64,000 nucleotides of DNA from Velamenicoccus sp964471325 (GCA_964471325.1 CAYYFL010000009.1:1-64000), one strand, 5' to 3'; positions 7,919 through 16,388 are shown, counted from the first letter of the stretch. Made by a program: numbers and translations. The notes: generated from the sequence alone by a model not told the origin.

Positions 7919-8713
7919 TCACCAAGGGATGCGGCGTTTGTGCTGGAAGAATTGTCCGGTGGGGCCGTTGTCCGGCCGCGCGGCAAGCCAGACGATGTCT
8001 TTGGCGGCTTCTTCGGGAGATTGAGGGGCTTCGGGTCCGCCGAGGTCTGTGCGGGTCCAGCCGGGACAGACCGAATTGACGGCGACGTTTGTGCCGCGGC
8101 AGGCGTCGGCAGCCATTTTTGTGACGGCGTTTAAGGCAGTTTTGGAGAGCTGGTAGGCCGGGACTTTTTCTGCGTCGGTCATGCTGTTCAATTGGCCCAG
8201 CGTCGAGGAGATATTGATCACCCGTCCATAGCGGGCTTTCATCATCAGGGGGATGAACGTCTGGCACATTTTCAGGGCGCCCAGGGTATTGACGTCGAGG
8301 GTCGCACGCATAATGTCGGTGTCGGCCTCAAGAATGCCCGGCCCTTCGCCGTAGCCCATTTTTTTTGGCGCCTTTTTGATCCTGCGGCGCAGAAGACCTT
8401 CAACTTTGCTCATTCCCGCGTCCAAAGAAATGCCGGCATTGTTGACGAGAACGTCCACGCGGCCGAATTTCTTCATCACAAAAGAGCGCAGGGCGGCCGG
8501 ATGCCTGTCGTTCAGAAGGTCGAGGACGCGATAGGTAACCGCCAGTCCCGCGTTTTTGAGCTTTTCGGCCGCGGCTTTGCCTTGTCCGGGGTCGGGCGAG
8601 GTGAGCACGACCTGGAATCCAAGCTCGCCCAGCTGTCGGCATATCTGGAACCCGATCCCACGGTCTGCACCGGTCACAATGGCGACTTTTCTGTTTTCCA
8701 TATTCTTTTTCAT
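7919..8713 (-). CDS. Short-chain dehydrogenase/reductase (SDR)
   Basis: A 264-residue Rossmann enzyme. The NAD(P)-binding TGADRGIG motif is near residues 15-22, NNAG near 90, the catalytic Ser in INISSTLG near 165, and the YxxxK pair in YQLSK near 182-186, followed by VNSVCPGWTRTDL. All catalytic residues are present, so it should be an active NAD(P)H oxidoreductase of the classical SDR type; the substrate is unknown. The C-terminus resembles carbonyl reductase-like members. It is transcribed alone, convergent to the PPOX gene. Confidence 0.88.
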   Translation of the reverse strand: MKKNMENRKVAIVTGADRGIGFQICRQLGELGFQVVLTSPDPGQGKAAAEKLKNAGLAVTYRVLDLLNDRHPAALRSFVMKKFGRVDVLVNNAGISLDAGMSKVEGLLRRRIKKAPKKMGYGEGPGILEADTDIMRATLDVNTLGALKMCQTFIPLMMKARYGRVINISSTLGQLNSMTDAEKVPAYQLSKTALNAVTKMAADACRGTNVAVNSVCPGWTRTDLGGPEAPQSPEEAAKDIVWLAARPDNGPTGQFFQHKRRIPW

Positions 8714-8816
8714 ACGACAATTGTAGCTCGCAGCGCCTTTATTGACAAACGGAATATGCCGGAAGGCACGGGAAAGGCTACACCCAAAATTTTGTTGCTA
8801 AAAATTTAGTACCCGG

Positions 8817-9362
8817 CCAGAAACCCCCGGGCTTTCAAGCCCGGGGATGAATGGCCGCCCGTAGCGACGCCAGCTTCAGCTGGCGGAGCGAAGGCATCTA
8901 TGACGTAATCTGGCTATGACCAGATATTGGAAGGGCGAACATACACGGCACAGACTGCAGTACCACTTGGTATGGATCCCCAAATACCGAAAGCGGGTGC
9001 TGCGCGGCAAAATAGCCATCCGCTTAAGAGGGTTGCTCTACGAAGGTTGCCGGTTAAACCATTGGTGGATAGGCAAGCTGAGTATCCAGTACGACCATAT
9101 TCATGTGCTGATCCAGTTGAAGCCAAGTGACAGTCTTGCCGATGTCGTCCAAGTATTGAAGGGGGGAACAAGCCGGGTTCTGAGAAAAGAGTTCCCCGAC
9201 CTAGAAGAGTTCCTGTGGGGAGACAGCTTCTGGTCGGATGGCTATTTTGCCGAGACCGTTGGCAAAGTCGACGAGGCAATTATCCGAAAATATATCGCTG
9301 AACAGCAGCGATAGCCAGATTATGTCAAAGGTTTGAAACCCCGGGCTTTAGCCCGGGGGAGT
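8817..9362 (+). mobile_element. IS200/IS605-type insertion element, tnpA only
   Basis: The element holds one transposase gene and is bounded by palindromes of the same design: CCCCGGGC/GCCCGGGG with a 6-base loop at 8827-8848, and with a 4-base loop at 9339-9358. Such subterminal hairpins, rather than inverted repeats, mark the IS200/IS605 family, which moves as single-stranded DNA. There is no tnpB. Exact ends are uncertain by a few bases because the family makes no target duplication. The transposase is intact. Confidence 0.85.
8916..9314 (+). CDS. tnpA: IS200/IS605 family transposase TnpA
   Basis: A 132-residue HUH-type Y1 transposase. It has the N-terminal YHLVWIPKYRKRVL block, the metal-binding HUH motif in YDHIHVLIQL (residues near 66-71), and the catalytic tyrosine in the SDGYFAETVG helix near residue 110. 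Its length matches the family (about 130-150). It should nick and rejoin single-stranded DNA at the end hairpins. The whole frame is intact, so the element may still be active. Confidence 0.95.
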   Translation: MTRYWKGEHTRHRLQYHLVWIPKYRKRVLRGKIAIRLRGLLYEGCRLNHWWIGKLSIQYDHIHVLIQLKPSDSLADVVQVLKGGTSRVLRKEFPDLEEFLWGDSFWSDGYFAETVGKVDEAIIRKYIAEQQR

Positions 9363-9395
9363 ATTCATTGGTTTTATAAAATTAGAGAAAGGATA

Positions 9396-9589
9396 TTAAC
9401 GTTACTCCTCGCGTAAGCATCTTGACAATTTATGTCTCGGCCTGCCAGGGCAGGCCAATCCAGCCTTCGCAGAGCTCAGGCGGGTTCCGCAGAAAGCGGA
9501 ACACTGGCCCGTTCAGATGGGGCCAGGTGCAGCCATAAATTCTCAAGATACACGAGGAGTTAATTCCGCCAGAGGCGGAATTAAGGGGG
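9396..9589 (+). repeat. 5'-UTR structured repeat family, copy A
   Basis: The copy begins TTAACGTTACTCCTCGCG. Its arms 9419-9434 and 9534-9549 (ATCTTGACAATTTATG and CATAAATTCTCAAGAT) pair with one mismatch. The loop region holds GTTCCGC/GCGGAAC and TGGCCC/GGGCCA hairpins. It closes with GAGGAGTTAA, a small AATTCCGCC/GGCGGAATT hairpin and AAGGGGG, which is the ribosome-binding site of the ATG at 9595. Related copies are at 19567, 22921, 23263 and 57242. Confidence 0.8.
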
Positions 9590-9594
9590 CATAT

Positions 9595-10215
9595 ATGAAA
9601 GACAAGATTATTCTTGGGGCTGTGATCGTGTTGGCGGCGGCTTTTCTCCTTGAGAACGCTTATTTGATGGGCAGGCACAGTGGAGAAAAAGCCCAGCAAA
9701 AGAACGTCGTCGTGCAATATCAACCGTTTCCCATGCCGAGCTCTCTTGGGAACAATTCCGCTTTCATGATGGACATGCGGACCCGGGAGCCGTTTGATGA
9801 GATGAACAGGATGCAGGAGATGATGCGGGAACGGATGCAGCGCATGCAGGACACCGGTTTTTATTCGGGACCGGAACAGAAAGATTTTTTGAACCTTCCT
9901 GCGCCTGCCGCTTCGGGCCAGAGTTTTCGCGATAAGAACAAGGCGTATATCATCAACATCAGCATGCCCGGTTTTGAGAAGAAAGACATCCACGTCCGCA
10001 CAGAAGGCAGGCAGTTGATCGTGTCCGGGGAGACCGCAAAGGGCGGCACAGAGAAGGGCCGCAATTTCTATGCCCAGGAATCGCGGTCCGGCAATTTCAT
10101 GAGCACGTTTCTATTGCCGCAGGACGCCAGGATCAATCAGATGACGACGGAATACAAAGACGGCATCTTGACGATCACGATCCCGAAAAACAAGACCTTA
10201 ATTCCTCGCAGATAA
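9595..10215 (+). CDS. Membrane-anchored Hsp20/alpha-crystallin protein
   Basis: About 206 residues. An N-terminal membrane segment (residues 6-24) is followed by a Met/Arg-rich coil (MNRMQEMMRERMQRMQ near 63-78) and a C-terminal alpha-crystallin domain from about 105. That domain has the family strands (YIINISMPGFEKKDIHV, RQLIVSGET, FLLPQDARI) and the closing YKDGILTITIPK. It should be an ATP-independent holdase, unusually tethered to the inner membrane and facing the periplasm or cytoplasm. The ATG at 9595 follows the repeat-encoded ribosome-binding site; earlier in-frame codons lie inside the repeat and are rejected. Confidence 0.85.
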   Translation: MKDKIILGAVIVLAAAFLLENAYLMGRHSGEKAQQKNVVVQYQPFPMPSSLGNNSAFMMDMRTREPFDEMNRMQEMMRERMQRMQDTGFYSGPEQKDFLNLPAPAASGQSFRDKNKAYIINISMPGFEKKDIHVRTEGRQLIVSGETAKGGTEKGRNFYAQESRSGNFMSTFLLPQDARINQMTTEYKDGILTITIPKNKTLIPRR

Positions 10216-10240
10216 AAGACAGGCGAGGCCCTTATCTTCG

Positions 10241-10274
10241 ACCCCTTATGGCATCATGCTGTAGGGGGTTTTTA
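10241..10274 (+). terminator. Intrinsic terminator after hsp20-like gene
   Basis: An imperfect ACCCC...GGGGGT stem with an inner GCAT/ATGC pairing is followed by TTTTT. Confidence 0.6.
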
Positions 10275-10315
10275 ATCCTTGTGGTATAATAACCCGCAAG
10301 CAAAAAGGAGGATGT

Positions 10316-10558
10316 ATGCATATTGTCAGCGGGATCAATGCACTTCTTTGCGGTCTCATCTGGGTCGTCGGCCTTATTGTTTACCGCAAGACCAAAATCA
10401 AGGCCTCTTTTTATATCGGTATTGCTTTCGGGCTTTTCGGTATCTCGCATCTTTTGACCGCCGCGGCATTTCCGGGGGTCTTGCCCTCTATCCTGGCCGT
10501 CAGGCTTGCGGCGTATGCCGTCGTCCTTTATTCTTTGTATAAGCTTGCCTATAAATGA
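10316..10558 (+). CDS. Small membrane protein, unknown
   Basis: An 80-residue protein with two or three hydrophobic helices and a strong AAAAGGAGG ribosome-binding site before the ATG. An extended -10 (TGGTATAAT, ending at 10290) precedes it, so it probably has its own promoter. I recognise no family. It is followed 28 bases later by another membrane protein gene. Confidence 0.7.
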   Translation: MHIVSGINALLCGLIWVVGLIVYRKTKIKASFYIGIAFGLFGISHLLTAAAFPGVLPSILAVRLAAYAVVLYSLYKLAYK

Positions 10559-10585
10559 GAGCAGCCGTTTCCAAAGGGTGATTCC

Positions 10586-10999
10586 ATGAAAAAAATCACG
10601 ATGACGACAAACGCCCGCAAAGACCTGCTTTTTCTTTTTTTCTTCGCCCTTTTGGTCTTTATCCTTTCGTATTATTTCGATATCTTCATCTTTATTGTGA
10701 GATTTCTGGAAAGACACCCCCGGCATATCATCTATGTGGATGAGGTCGTCATGACCCTCTTGTCCATCAGCATCGGGTTCGCCGTCTATTCCTGGCGCAG
10801 GTGGATCGAGTTGAAGAAAGAAACGGGCGAGAGAATCAGACTGCAGGAAGAGCTTCTTAAAGTGGCCGAGACGAGGGCAGAAGCAGAGCGCATCATCTGC
10901 AAACAGCTCCATGTCGAGATCGAACAGCGCAAACAGGGAGAGAGGAGCATTTTGCCGCGGGGCACAAAGAAAAAGGGGCTGTTCAGACGCCCTTCGTGA
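10586..10999 (+). CDS. Membrane protein with coiled coil, kinase-like front half
   Basis: A 137-residue protein with two hydrophobic segments (about 12-36 and 52-66), then a charged coiled coil (KKETGERIRLQEELLKVAETRAEAE, about 72-115). This layout resembles the membrane and linker part of sensor histidine kinases, but there is no kinase core and a basic tail ends the protein. It may be a truncated sensor or a stand-alone membrane scaffold. Its stop overlaps a possible GTG start of the next frame. Confidence 0.6.
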   Translation: MKKITMTTNARKDLLFLFFFALLVFILSYYFDIFIFIVRFLERHPRHIIYVDEVVMTLLSISIGFAVYSWRRWIELKKETGERIRLQEELLKVAETRAEAERIICKQLHVEIEQRKQGERSILPRGTKKKGLFRRPS

Positions 11000-11052
11000 T
11001 CGGCAGGAGTTTGTGGCAGGCAGGGTCCGGGGCGTTGACAGACAGGCCTCTT

Positions 11053-12159
11053 ATGAGACAAAAATTTTTGTTATTTACTTTCTGTGTTTTTTTTCTTTGT
11101 CCGTCTTTTGCAGGCGGCCAGGATGTCTTCCAGCGCTGTCTTTTTGTCACTGTCTTGCAAGATCCGCCTGTTCTTTCCAGCCGCCAGGAGATAACCCGCC
11201 TCATCGATTTTGCCAAAGAGGCGCGCACGGATATCCTCTTTGTACAGATTTACCGCGCCAACCAGGCCTGGTTTCCCTCGACCATAGCAGATTCTGCTCC
11301 TTATGACGGCGCCAAACACCGCCTTTCCGAAGATCCTTTTAAGCTCCTGATGAAGCAGGCCCATCGGGCCGGTATCCGCGTGTATGCGTGGCTGAACATG
11401 TTGAGCCTCAGCAATAATAAGAACGCCAAGCTCCTCAACAAGTACGGGCCCGAGATCCTCACGAGGAACCGCAACGTCAAGAAAAAACTGCAGGATTACA
11501 GGATCGATAGCCAGTATTTCCTGGAGCCGGGAGACCTGCGGGTCCGCCGGGAACTTGCGGGGATCGTCGGGGAGATCCTGGCCGCCTACCCCGAGCTGGA
11601 CGGTGTCCTTTTTGATTATGTGCGTTATCCCGATCCAAGCCCTGATTATGGCTATACGCAGATGAATATGGACCGGTTCCGGCAGGCGACAGGCCGGCAG
11701 ATCGTTGAGAAGAACGATCCGGCCTGGCAGGAGTGGAAGCGGACTCAGGTGACGGAGCTGTTGCGGGAGCTCGTTGAAAAAACGCGCGCGATGCGGCCGG
11801 GCATCGGCGTGGCTGCCACAGGCTGCGCGCCCTATATCCGGGCGTACGCCGAGGCCTTCCAGGATTGGCCGTCGTGGGTGAAGACGGGGCTTGTGGATTT
11901 CGTGACATTCATGAGCTATTCTCCGGATGCGGAGGAGTTCGAAAAATCCGTCCGGAACGCCAAAAGCAAGGTTGCCGACTTTACGAAGGTCATGGTGGGG
12001 GTGCCGGCATATAAATTAGCGGCCTCGCCCTGGATCCTTGCCCGCCAGATGCGGTTCTGCGCGGAGTCGGGCAGCGGCGGCTTTTGTGTTTTCCACTACG
12101 GCAGCGTGGAGGAACATCCAGCCCTCGCTCGCGCCGTTATCGGCAGTAAAAATCCATAG
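11053..12159 (+). CDS. GHL10-like glycoside hydrolase (YngK/DUF187 type)
   Basis: About 368 residues with a cleavable signal peptide (FLLFTFCVFFLCPSFAGG). The fold markers of the GHL10 TIM-barrel family are present: a TDILFVQIYRANQAWF strand, GIRVYAWLNM near 120, the DGVLFDYVRYPDP strand near 190 that carries the catalytic acidic residues, GIGVAATG, and VDFVTFMSYSPD near 285. It probably acts on an exported polysaccharide or on peptidoglycan. A GTG at 10996 overlapping the previous stop would add 19 residues, but the signal peptide favours the ATG at 11053; the ribosome-binding site is weak. rlpA follows 11 bases later. Confidence 0.8.
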   Translation: MRQKFLLFTFCVFFLCPSFAGGQDVFQRCLFVTVLQDPPVLSSRQEITRLIDFAKEARTDILFVQIYRANQAWFPSTIADSAPYDGAKHRLSEDPFKLLMKQAHRAGIRVYAWLNMLSLSNNKNAKLLNKYGPEILTRNRNVKKKLQDYRIDSQYFLEPGDLRVRRELAGIVGEILAAYPELDGVLFDYVRYPDPSPDYGYTQMNMDRFRQATGRQIVEKNDPAWQEWKRTQVTELLRELVEKTRAMRPGIGVAATGCAPYIRAYAEAFQDWPSWVKTGLVDFVTFMSYSPDAEEFEKSVRNAKSKVADFTKVMVGVPAYKLAASPWILARQMRFCAESGSGGFCVFHYGSVEEHPALARAVIGSKNP

Positions 12160-12170
12160 GGTCGCGGGTT

Positions 12171-12563
12171 ATGATTTTTATCCGTTTTTCCGAAGAGCAA
12201 AAGATCGTTTTTGTGACGACGGCTGTTGTCCTGTTTGTCTACGGCCTCATGGAACTGCATGATCTTTACAGCATGACCGGCATCGCTTCATGGTATGGGA
12301 AGCGTTTTATGGGCAAGAAGACGGCCAACGGAGAGATTTTCGATCCGGAAAAGATGACAGCAGCGCACCGGCGTCTGCCTATGGGCACGATCGTCAAAGT
12401 CACGAACCTTAAAAACGGCCGCGAGACCGTCGTCAGGATCAATGACCGCGGGCCTTATATTCCCGGCCGCATCATCGACTTGTCGCGGGCCGCCGCGCGC
12501 CAGGTGGATATGATCAAGAGGGGGTTGGCGCCGGTCAGGATGGAGATCATCGGAAAAGAATAG
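12171..12563 (+). CDS. rlpA: RlpA-like septal ring lytic transglycosylase domain protein
   Basis: A 130-residue protein with an N-terminal membrane segment (about 12-30) and a complete double-psi beta-barrel. The block GIASWYGKRFMGKKTANGE carries the conserved glutamate region, and AHRRLPMGTIVKVTNL and VRINDRGPYIPGRIIDLS carry the catalytic Asp. There is no SPOR domain. RlpA enzymes cleave naked glycan strands of peptidoglycan during division. It is adjacent to the GHL10-like hydrolase, suggesting a cell-wall operon. Confidence 0.9.
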   Translation: MIFIRFSEEQKIVFVTTAVVLFVYGLMELHDLYSMTGIASWYGKRFMGKKTANGEIFDPEKMTAAHRRLPMGTIVKVTNLKNGRETVVRINDRGPYIPGRIIDLSRAAARQVDMIKRGLAPVRMEIIGKE

Positions 12564-12588
12564 CGCCGCTATGCTGCGGCAGAAGACG

Positions 12589-12629
12589 CCCCGCCAAAGA
12601 ATAAATTCTTCGGCGGGGTAAACTTTTTT
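12589..12629 (+). terminator. Intrinsic terminator after rlpA
   Basis: CCCCGCC and GGCGGGG flank a further AAGAAT/ATTCTT stem, followed by a T-rich run. Confidence 0.85.
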
Positions 12630-12663
12630 CGGGGCGTGACGTCTAATCAAGCAGGGGGGAGCT

Positions 12664-13515
12664 ATGAGGCATGCTTTTGTCTTGATGACGATTTGCTTCT
12701 GTGTTTTGGCGTCGGCTTTGCAGGCGCCCGGTTATTGCGTTCAGGGTGCCGAATCCGGATCCCGGAAGCTGCGCGAGGACATCCAGATCATCAATCTTTT
12801 GAACGGCCTGGAGCTGTCCAGGGCCCAGGCGGCATTTATTATCTCAAAGGCCAGGGAAGTCCAACAGCTTCGCGACAGCGCGCAACAGAAAGTAGCCTCG
12901 GCCGAGGCAGGCCTGACCGATTCTTATGCCGCCATCAAGGAACAGGTTCAGGAGGGCCGCGTCGTCATAGAAAAGGAAGACGCCAGGCATTTTCACAAGA
13001 TCAAGACAGAAACAGAAGGCGCGCTTCATCAGGCGCAGGCGCGGGTTGAGGAGATTGCCGCTGAAGTGGAAGGGTATCTGAAGCCCTATCAGCTTGCGGC
13101 CCTAGATGCTTACCGTCCTTGCGTCATCCCTATTGTTTCGCAGGGCCGCATCGGCCAGGCGAGTTCTTCGGACGGCATCTGCCGTTTGCTGGAACGCGCG
13201 CAGCGCATGTCTTCCGAGGCTTTCCAGCGCAGGAAGAATGAATTGGCCGCGCGCGCCATCGGACAGTTGAAAAACAGAAGGGCTGTCACCGGTGAAGAAG
13301 AAGCGGTTTTGCGGCTTAAGGTTTTAGAGGCATTCGAAGAAGTCCGGCGGATGGATGCCGCCGATTTCGCCCTCCGGAAAGACGCCCTTGCCGACAAGCT
13401 CGCTGGCGAGCTTATGCCTGAAAGGCATGGCCTTTTCCGCAGCCAGAAGATCAAGGCGTTTTTGCTTTCCGAGAACGTCATTCCCATCCTTGAGGAACGC
13501 CTGCGGCGTTCCTGA
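12664..13515 (+). CDS. Exported coiled-coil protein, unknown
   Basis: A 283-residue protein with a signal peptide (residues 1-27) and no other membrane segment. Residues 35-145 are helical and rich in Glu/Gln/Ala, with the pattern INLLNGLELSRAQAAFIISKAREVQQLR recalling Spy/CpxP-like LTxxQ repeats (known to bind unfolded periplasmic proteins). A second helical half runs from about 170 to the end. No catalytic motif is visible. The GGGGGAGCT upstream of the ATG is a good ribosome-binding site. Confidence 0.7.
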   Translation: MRHAFVLMTICFCVLASALQAPGYCVQGAESGSRKLREDIQIINLLNGLELSRAQAAFIISKAREVQQLRDSAQQKVASAEAGLTDSYAAIKEQVQEGRVVIEKEDARHFHKIKTETEGALHQAQARVEEIAAEVEGYLKPYQLAALDAYRPCVIPIVSQGRIGQASSSDGICRLLERAQRMSSEAFQRRKNELAARAIGQLKNRRAVTGEEEAVLRLKVLEAFEEVRRMDAADFALRKDALADKLAGELMPERHGLFRSQKIKAFLLSENVIPILEERLRRS

Positions 13516-13620
13516 CTATTTTCTCTATTCAAAAATCTCCAATCTTATCGCGATTATGTCTTCTGCGGCAAAGGGTTATGTTCCTGCGTCATACATGGTT
13601 GCCGTCCTGTGCTTTTAGGC

Positions 13621-13649
13621 TTGAGGAACGGGCGGGCAAGCAGTATAAT
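13621..13649 (+). promoter_or_regulatory. Promoter of the antiporter gene
   Basis: TTGAGG at 13621 and TATAAT at 13644 are separated by 17 bases, 28 bases before the start codon. Confidence 0.65.
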
Positions 13650-13677
13650 ACCCCCAGCTTTTTAAAGAAAGGTTTTT

Positions 13678-15351
13678 ATGGATACGTCTAATATCGGTAT
13701 TCTCTTATTGATCGGGATCGGCGTGTTCGGGGGCCTTCTGGGGGCCTGGGTTTTTCAAAAACTGCGCATCCCGCAAGTCGTCGGCTATATCGTGATCGGT
13801 ATTCTCATCGGTCAATCAGGCCTGCATATCGTCAAGGCCGGCGACATCATCAAGCTGCAATCGTTCAACTGGTTTGCTCTGGGGATCATCGGCTTTCTGG
13901 TCGGCGGCGAACTGCAGGGCGAGAATTTCCGTAAATACGGCAAGCAATTCATGGCGATCCTCTTCGGCGAAGGGGTGGCGGCTTTTCTCCTTGTCAGCGT
14001 CGCGGTGACACTGATCGTCTATGGCGTCGCCCATAACTGGGCTGCCGCCCTGGCAGCGGGCATTGTCTTTGGCGCCATCGCTTCGGCGACGGACCCGGCA
14101 TCAACCGTGGAGGTCTTGTGGGAATACCGCGCCCGCGGCCCCCTGACGACTGCTCTGGTGGCCATAGTCGCTTTGGACGATGCGCTCGCCATGACTCTTT
14201 ACGGCGTCGGGACGAGTTTCGCACAGATGCTCACAGGCAAGGCCGCCCATCTCGGGGTAGAGACGCTGTTGATCTGCAGGGATCTCTTCGGTTCTGTTTT
14301 TCTCGGCGCTGCGGCAGGATTCCTTCTGGATTTTACGTTCAAGCTGTTGAGCCAGCAGAAAGAGCGTATGCTGGCCTTGGCGGTCGGGATGCTTCTGGTC
14401 GTGATCGGTTTTGCCAACGTCGTGGACTTCGACGTGATCATCGTGACCATGACGATGGGGATCGTCCTGATCAATTTCGCACCGAAGAGAAGTCAGGAAC
14501 TTTTTGCCCTGATGAAGAGTTTTTCGATCCCTATCTATGTCATGTTTTTTGTTTTGGTGGGGGCTCGCCTGGGCATCAATCAGATGCCGTTGTGGCTCTG
14601 GGGGATCGTGGCGGCGTATGTCGTTGGGCGGAGTTTCGGAAAAATGGCCGGCGCTCATTATGGGGCCAAGTGGTCTCAGGCGGCGCTTTCGGTCCAGAAT
14701 TATACGGGATTGGGGTTGTTCTGCCAAGGGGGCGTGGCGATCGGGCTGTCGATCATGGCCAGTCAGCATCTGGGCAATATCTACGTGGCAGATGGCATGA
14801 CGTTGGGGGATGCAATTATCTTCGGCGTGACGGCAACGACGCTGATTGTGCAGATCCTCGGGCCGCCCCTGGTCAAGAAGGCCATTCAGCTGAGCAACGA
14901 AATCGGGCGCAACGTCACGATGGACGATGTGGTCGCTTCCCTGAAGGCGGGCGATGTCATGGAGAAAGAAGTCGTGGCTGTCGAGGAAGGCAGAAAGATC
15001 AGCGGTGTCTTCGAGCTGTTTTCCAATCTGCGCTTTATGGCCTATCCCGTCGTCGACAGGGAGAACCGCGTGATCGGGATGATCACCCTTAAGAGCTTGA
15101 AAGATATCCTGACGGACCCGAGCTGCTGGGACTGGATGGTTGCCGGAGACGCCTTTGTTCCCGTTCAGAAAAAAATCCCGTCTTCCTTGCCGCTGCATGC
15201 GGCCATCGACGTCATGGAAGAGCTTGGTCTTGAAGAGGTGCCGGTGGTGGACAGCCTGGAAAGCGGCCGTCTCGCCGGCGTCCTGGATAAGCGGACCATG
15301 CAGAAAGTGATGGAGCAGGAGCTTATCAGGCGGCAGGCCGGGATAAGCTAA
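13678..15351 (+). CDS. CPA2-type cation:proton antiporter with CBS pair
   Basis: A 557-residue protein. The first 420 residues contain about 12-13 membrane helices of the NhaP/Kef type, with conserved ion-site acids in ASATDPAS (near 140) and ALDDALA (near 163), the double Asp of the electrogenic CPA2 class. The cytoplasmic tail (about 425-545) has two CBS motifs (VMEKEVVAVEEG and IPSSLPLHAAIDVMEELGLEEVPVVD), which normally sense adenine nucleotides. It exchanges Na+ or K+ for protons across the inner membrane. It has its own promoter and is monocistronic. Confidence 0.88.
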   Translation: MDTSNIGILLLIGIGVFGGLLGAWVFQKLRIPQVVGYIVIGILIGQSGLHIVKAGDIIKLQSFNWFALGIIGFLVGGELQGENFRKYGKQFMAILFGEGVAAFLLVSVAVTLIVYGVAHNWAAALAAGIVFGAIASATDPASTVEVLWEYRARGPLTTALVAIVALDDALAMTLYGVGTSFAQMLTGKAAHLGVETLLICRDLFGSVFLGAAAGFLLDFTFKLLSQQKERMLALAVGMLLVVIGFANVVDFDVIIVTMTMGIVLINFAPKRSQELFALMKSFSIPIYVMFFVLVGARLGINQMPLWLWGIVAAYVVGRSFGKMAGAHYGAKWSQAALSVQNYTGLGLFCQGGVAIGLSIMASQHLGNIYVADGMTLGDAIIFGVTATTLIVQILGPPLVKKAIQLSNEIGRNVTMDDVVASLKAGDVMEKEVVAVEEGRKISGVFELFSNLRFMAYPVVDRENRVIGMITLKSLKDILTDPSCWDWMVAGDAFVPVQKKIPSSLPLHAAIDVMEELGLEEVPVVDSLESGRLAGVLDKRTMQKVMEQELIRRQAGIS

Positions 15352-15427
15352 ACAAGGGGTCTGTTCCCGCCGAGGCTGGAAACAATGCGGCCGGGAATGA
15401 GTATTTTCAAAAGGAAGCACTTTTTCA

Positions 15428-15455
15428 TTGTTTCGTTCAAGAGGGGCAATATAAT
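15428..15455 (+). promoter_or_regulatory. Promoter of the rubrerythrin-VIT gene
   Basis: TTGTTT at 15428 and TATAAT at 15450 are separated by 16 bases, 40 bases before the ATG. Confidence 0.6.
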
Positions 15456-15494
15456 AAAGAAGAACAAGGGTATAGGTTAACGCAGGAAACGACG

Positions 15495-16361
15495 ATGCCG
15501 ACGGCGGATTTACAGGAGAAGCTCAAGAGGGCCCAGGCCAACGAGATGACGGAGTACGTCATCTACAGCCGGCTGGCTTCGGCCGCGGCCCCGGCCCACA
15601 GGGCGGTGCTGGAGAAGATCGCAGCCGAAGAGTTGAGGCACCATGATTTTTTCAAAGATCTGACTAGGGAAGACGTCGGGCCCTGCAAGGCCAAGATCTT
15701 CTTTTTCATTTTCCTGGCGCGGACCCTGGGTCTGAATTTTGCCTTAAGGTTGTTGGAATCCGGCGAGGACATCGCCCAGGACCATTATAATGAGCTGAAG
15801 GGCATTTCTCCCGAGATCGACAAGATTATCTGTGACGAGAAAGACCATGAAGAGCGGCTCCTGGGCATGATCGACGAGGAGCGGCTGCAGTATGCCAGTT
15901 CGATGGTCCTGGGTCTCAATGATGCCCTCGTGGAATTGACGGGCGCCCTGGTAGGCTTTACGCTGGCGCTGCAAAAGACCCGGCTCGTCGCCATTGTCGG
16001 GCTGATCACGGGTATCGCAGCGTCTTTGTCCATGGCCTCTGCGGAATATCTTTCCACCAAGCATGAAGAGACGTCCAAGAGTCCGCTGAAGGCCAGCATC
16101 TACACGGGCCTGACCTATGTCGCGACGGTCACCGTCCTTGTCTTGCCTTATTTTATCTTTTCTCATATCTATATCTGTCTCGCCTGGGTCATCCTGGGCG
16201 CCCTGCTGATCGTTTTTTTGTTCACTTTTTATATCTCCGTCGCCAAAAACCTCGATTTTAAAAAGCGTTTCCTGGAGATGGCGGGCTTGAGCCTGACCAT
16301 TGCCGCCATCAATTTTGCCATCGGCCTGGCCATCAGAAAGGTCTTCGGTATCAATGTTTAG
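15495..16361 (+). CDS. Rubrerythrin-VIT1 fusion iron/manganese transporter (MbfA-like)
   Basis: A 288-residue protein. Residues 1-130 form a ferritin-like diiron domain with the carboxylate/His sites EMTEY (near 17), EELRHHDF (near 46-52) and DEKDHEERLLGMIDEER (near 114-130). Residues 135-288 form a VIT1/CCC1 domain with five helices (MVLGLNDALVELTGALVGFTLAL, then MASAEYLSTKHEETSKS). The layout matches the membrane-bound ferritin MbfA, an iron exporter that protects against peroxide. A GTG-started membrane protein gene follows 27 bases later. Confidence 0.88.
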   Translation: MPTADLQEKLKRAQANEMTEYVIYSRLASAAAPAHRAVLEKIAAEELRHHDFFKDLTREDVGPCKAKIFFFIFLARTLGLNFALRLLESGEDIAQDHYNELKGISPEIDKIICDEKDHEERLLGMIDEERLQYASSMVLGLNDALVELTGALVGFTLALQKTRLVAIVGLITGIAASLSMASAEYLSTKHEETSKSPLKASIYTGLTYVATVTVLVLPYFIFSHIYICLAWVILGALLIVFLFTFYISVAKNLDFKKRFLEMAGLSLTIAAINFAIGLAIRKVFGINV

Positions 16362-16388
16362 TGTTTCTAACCCATAGGGAGGTTTTCC

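Noticed and set aside
9595..10215. Longer start at 9517 for the Hsp20-like protein
   Set aside because: The extra 26 codons are inside the structured repeat; the ATG at 9595 follows the repeat-borne ribosome-binding site and begins the membrane segment.
14101..15420. 439-codon minus-strand frame opposite the antiporter gene
   Set aside because: Shadow of the CPA2 antiporter; no motifs and biased composition.
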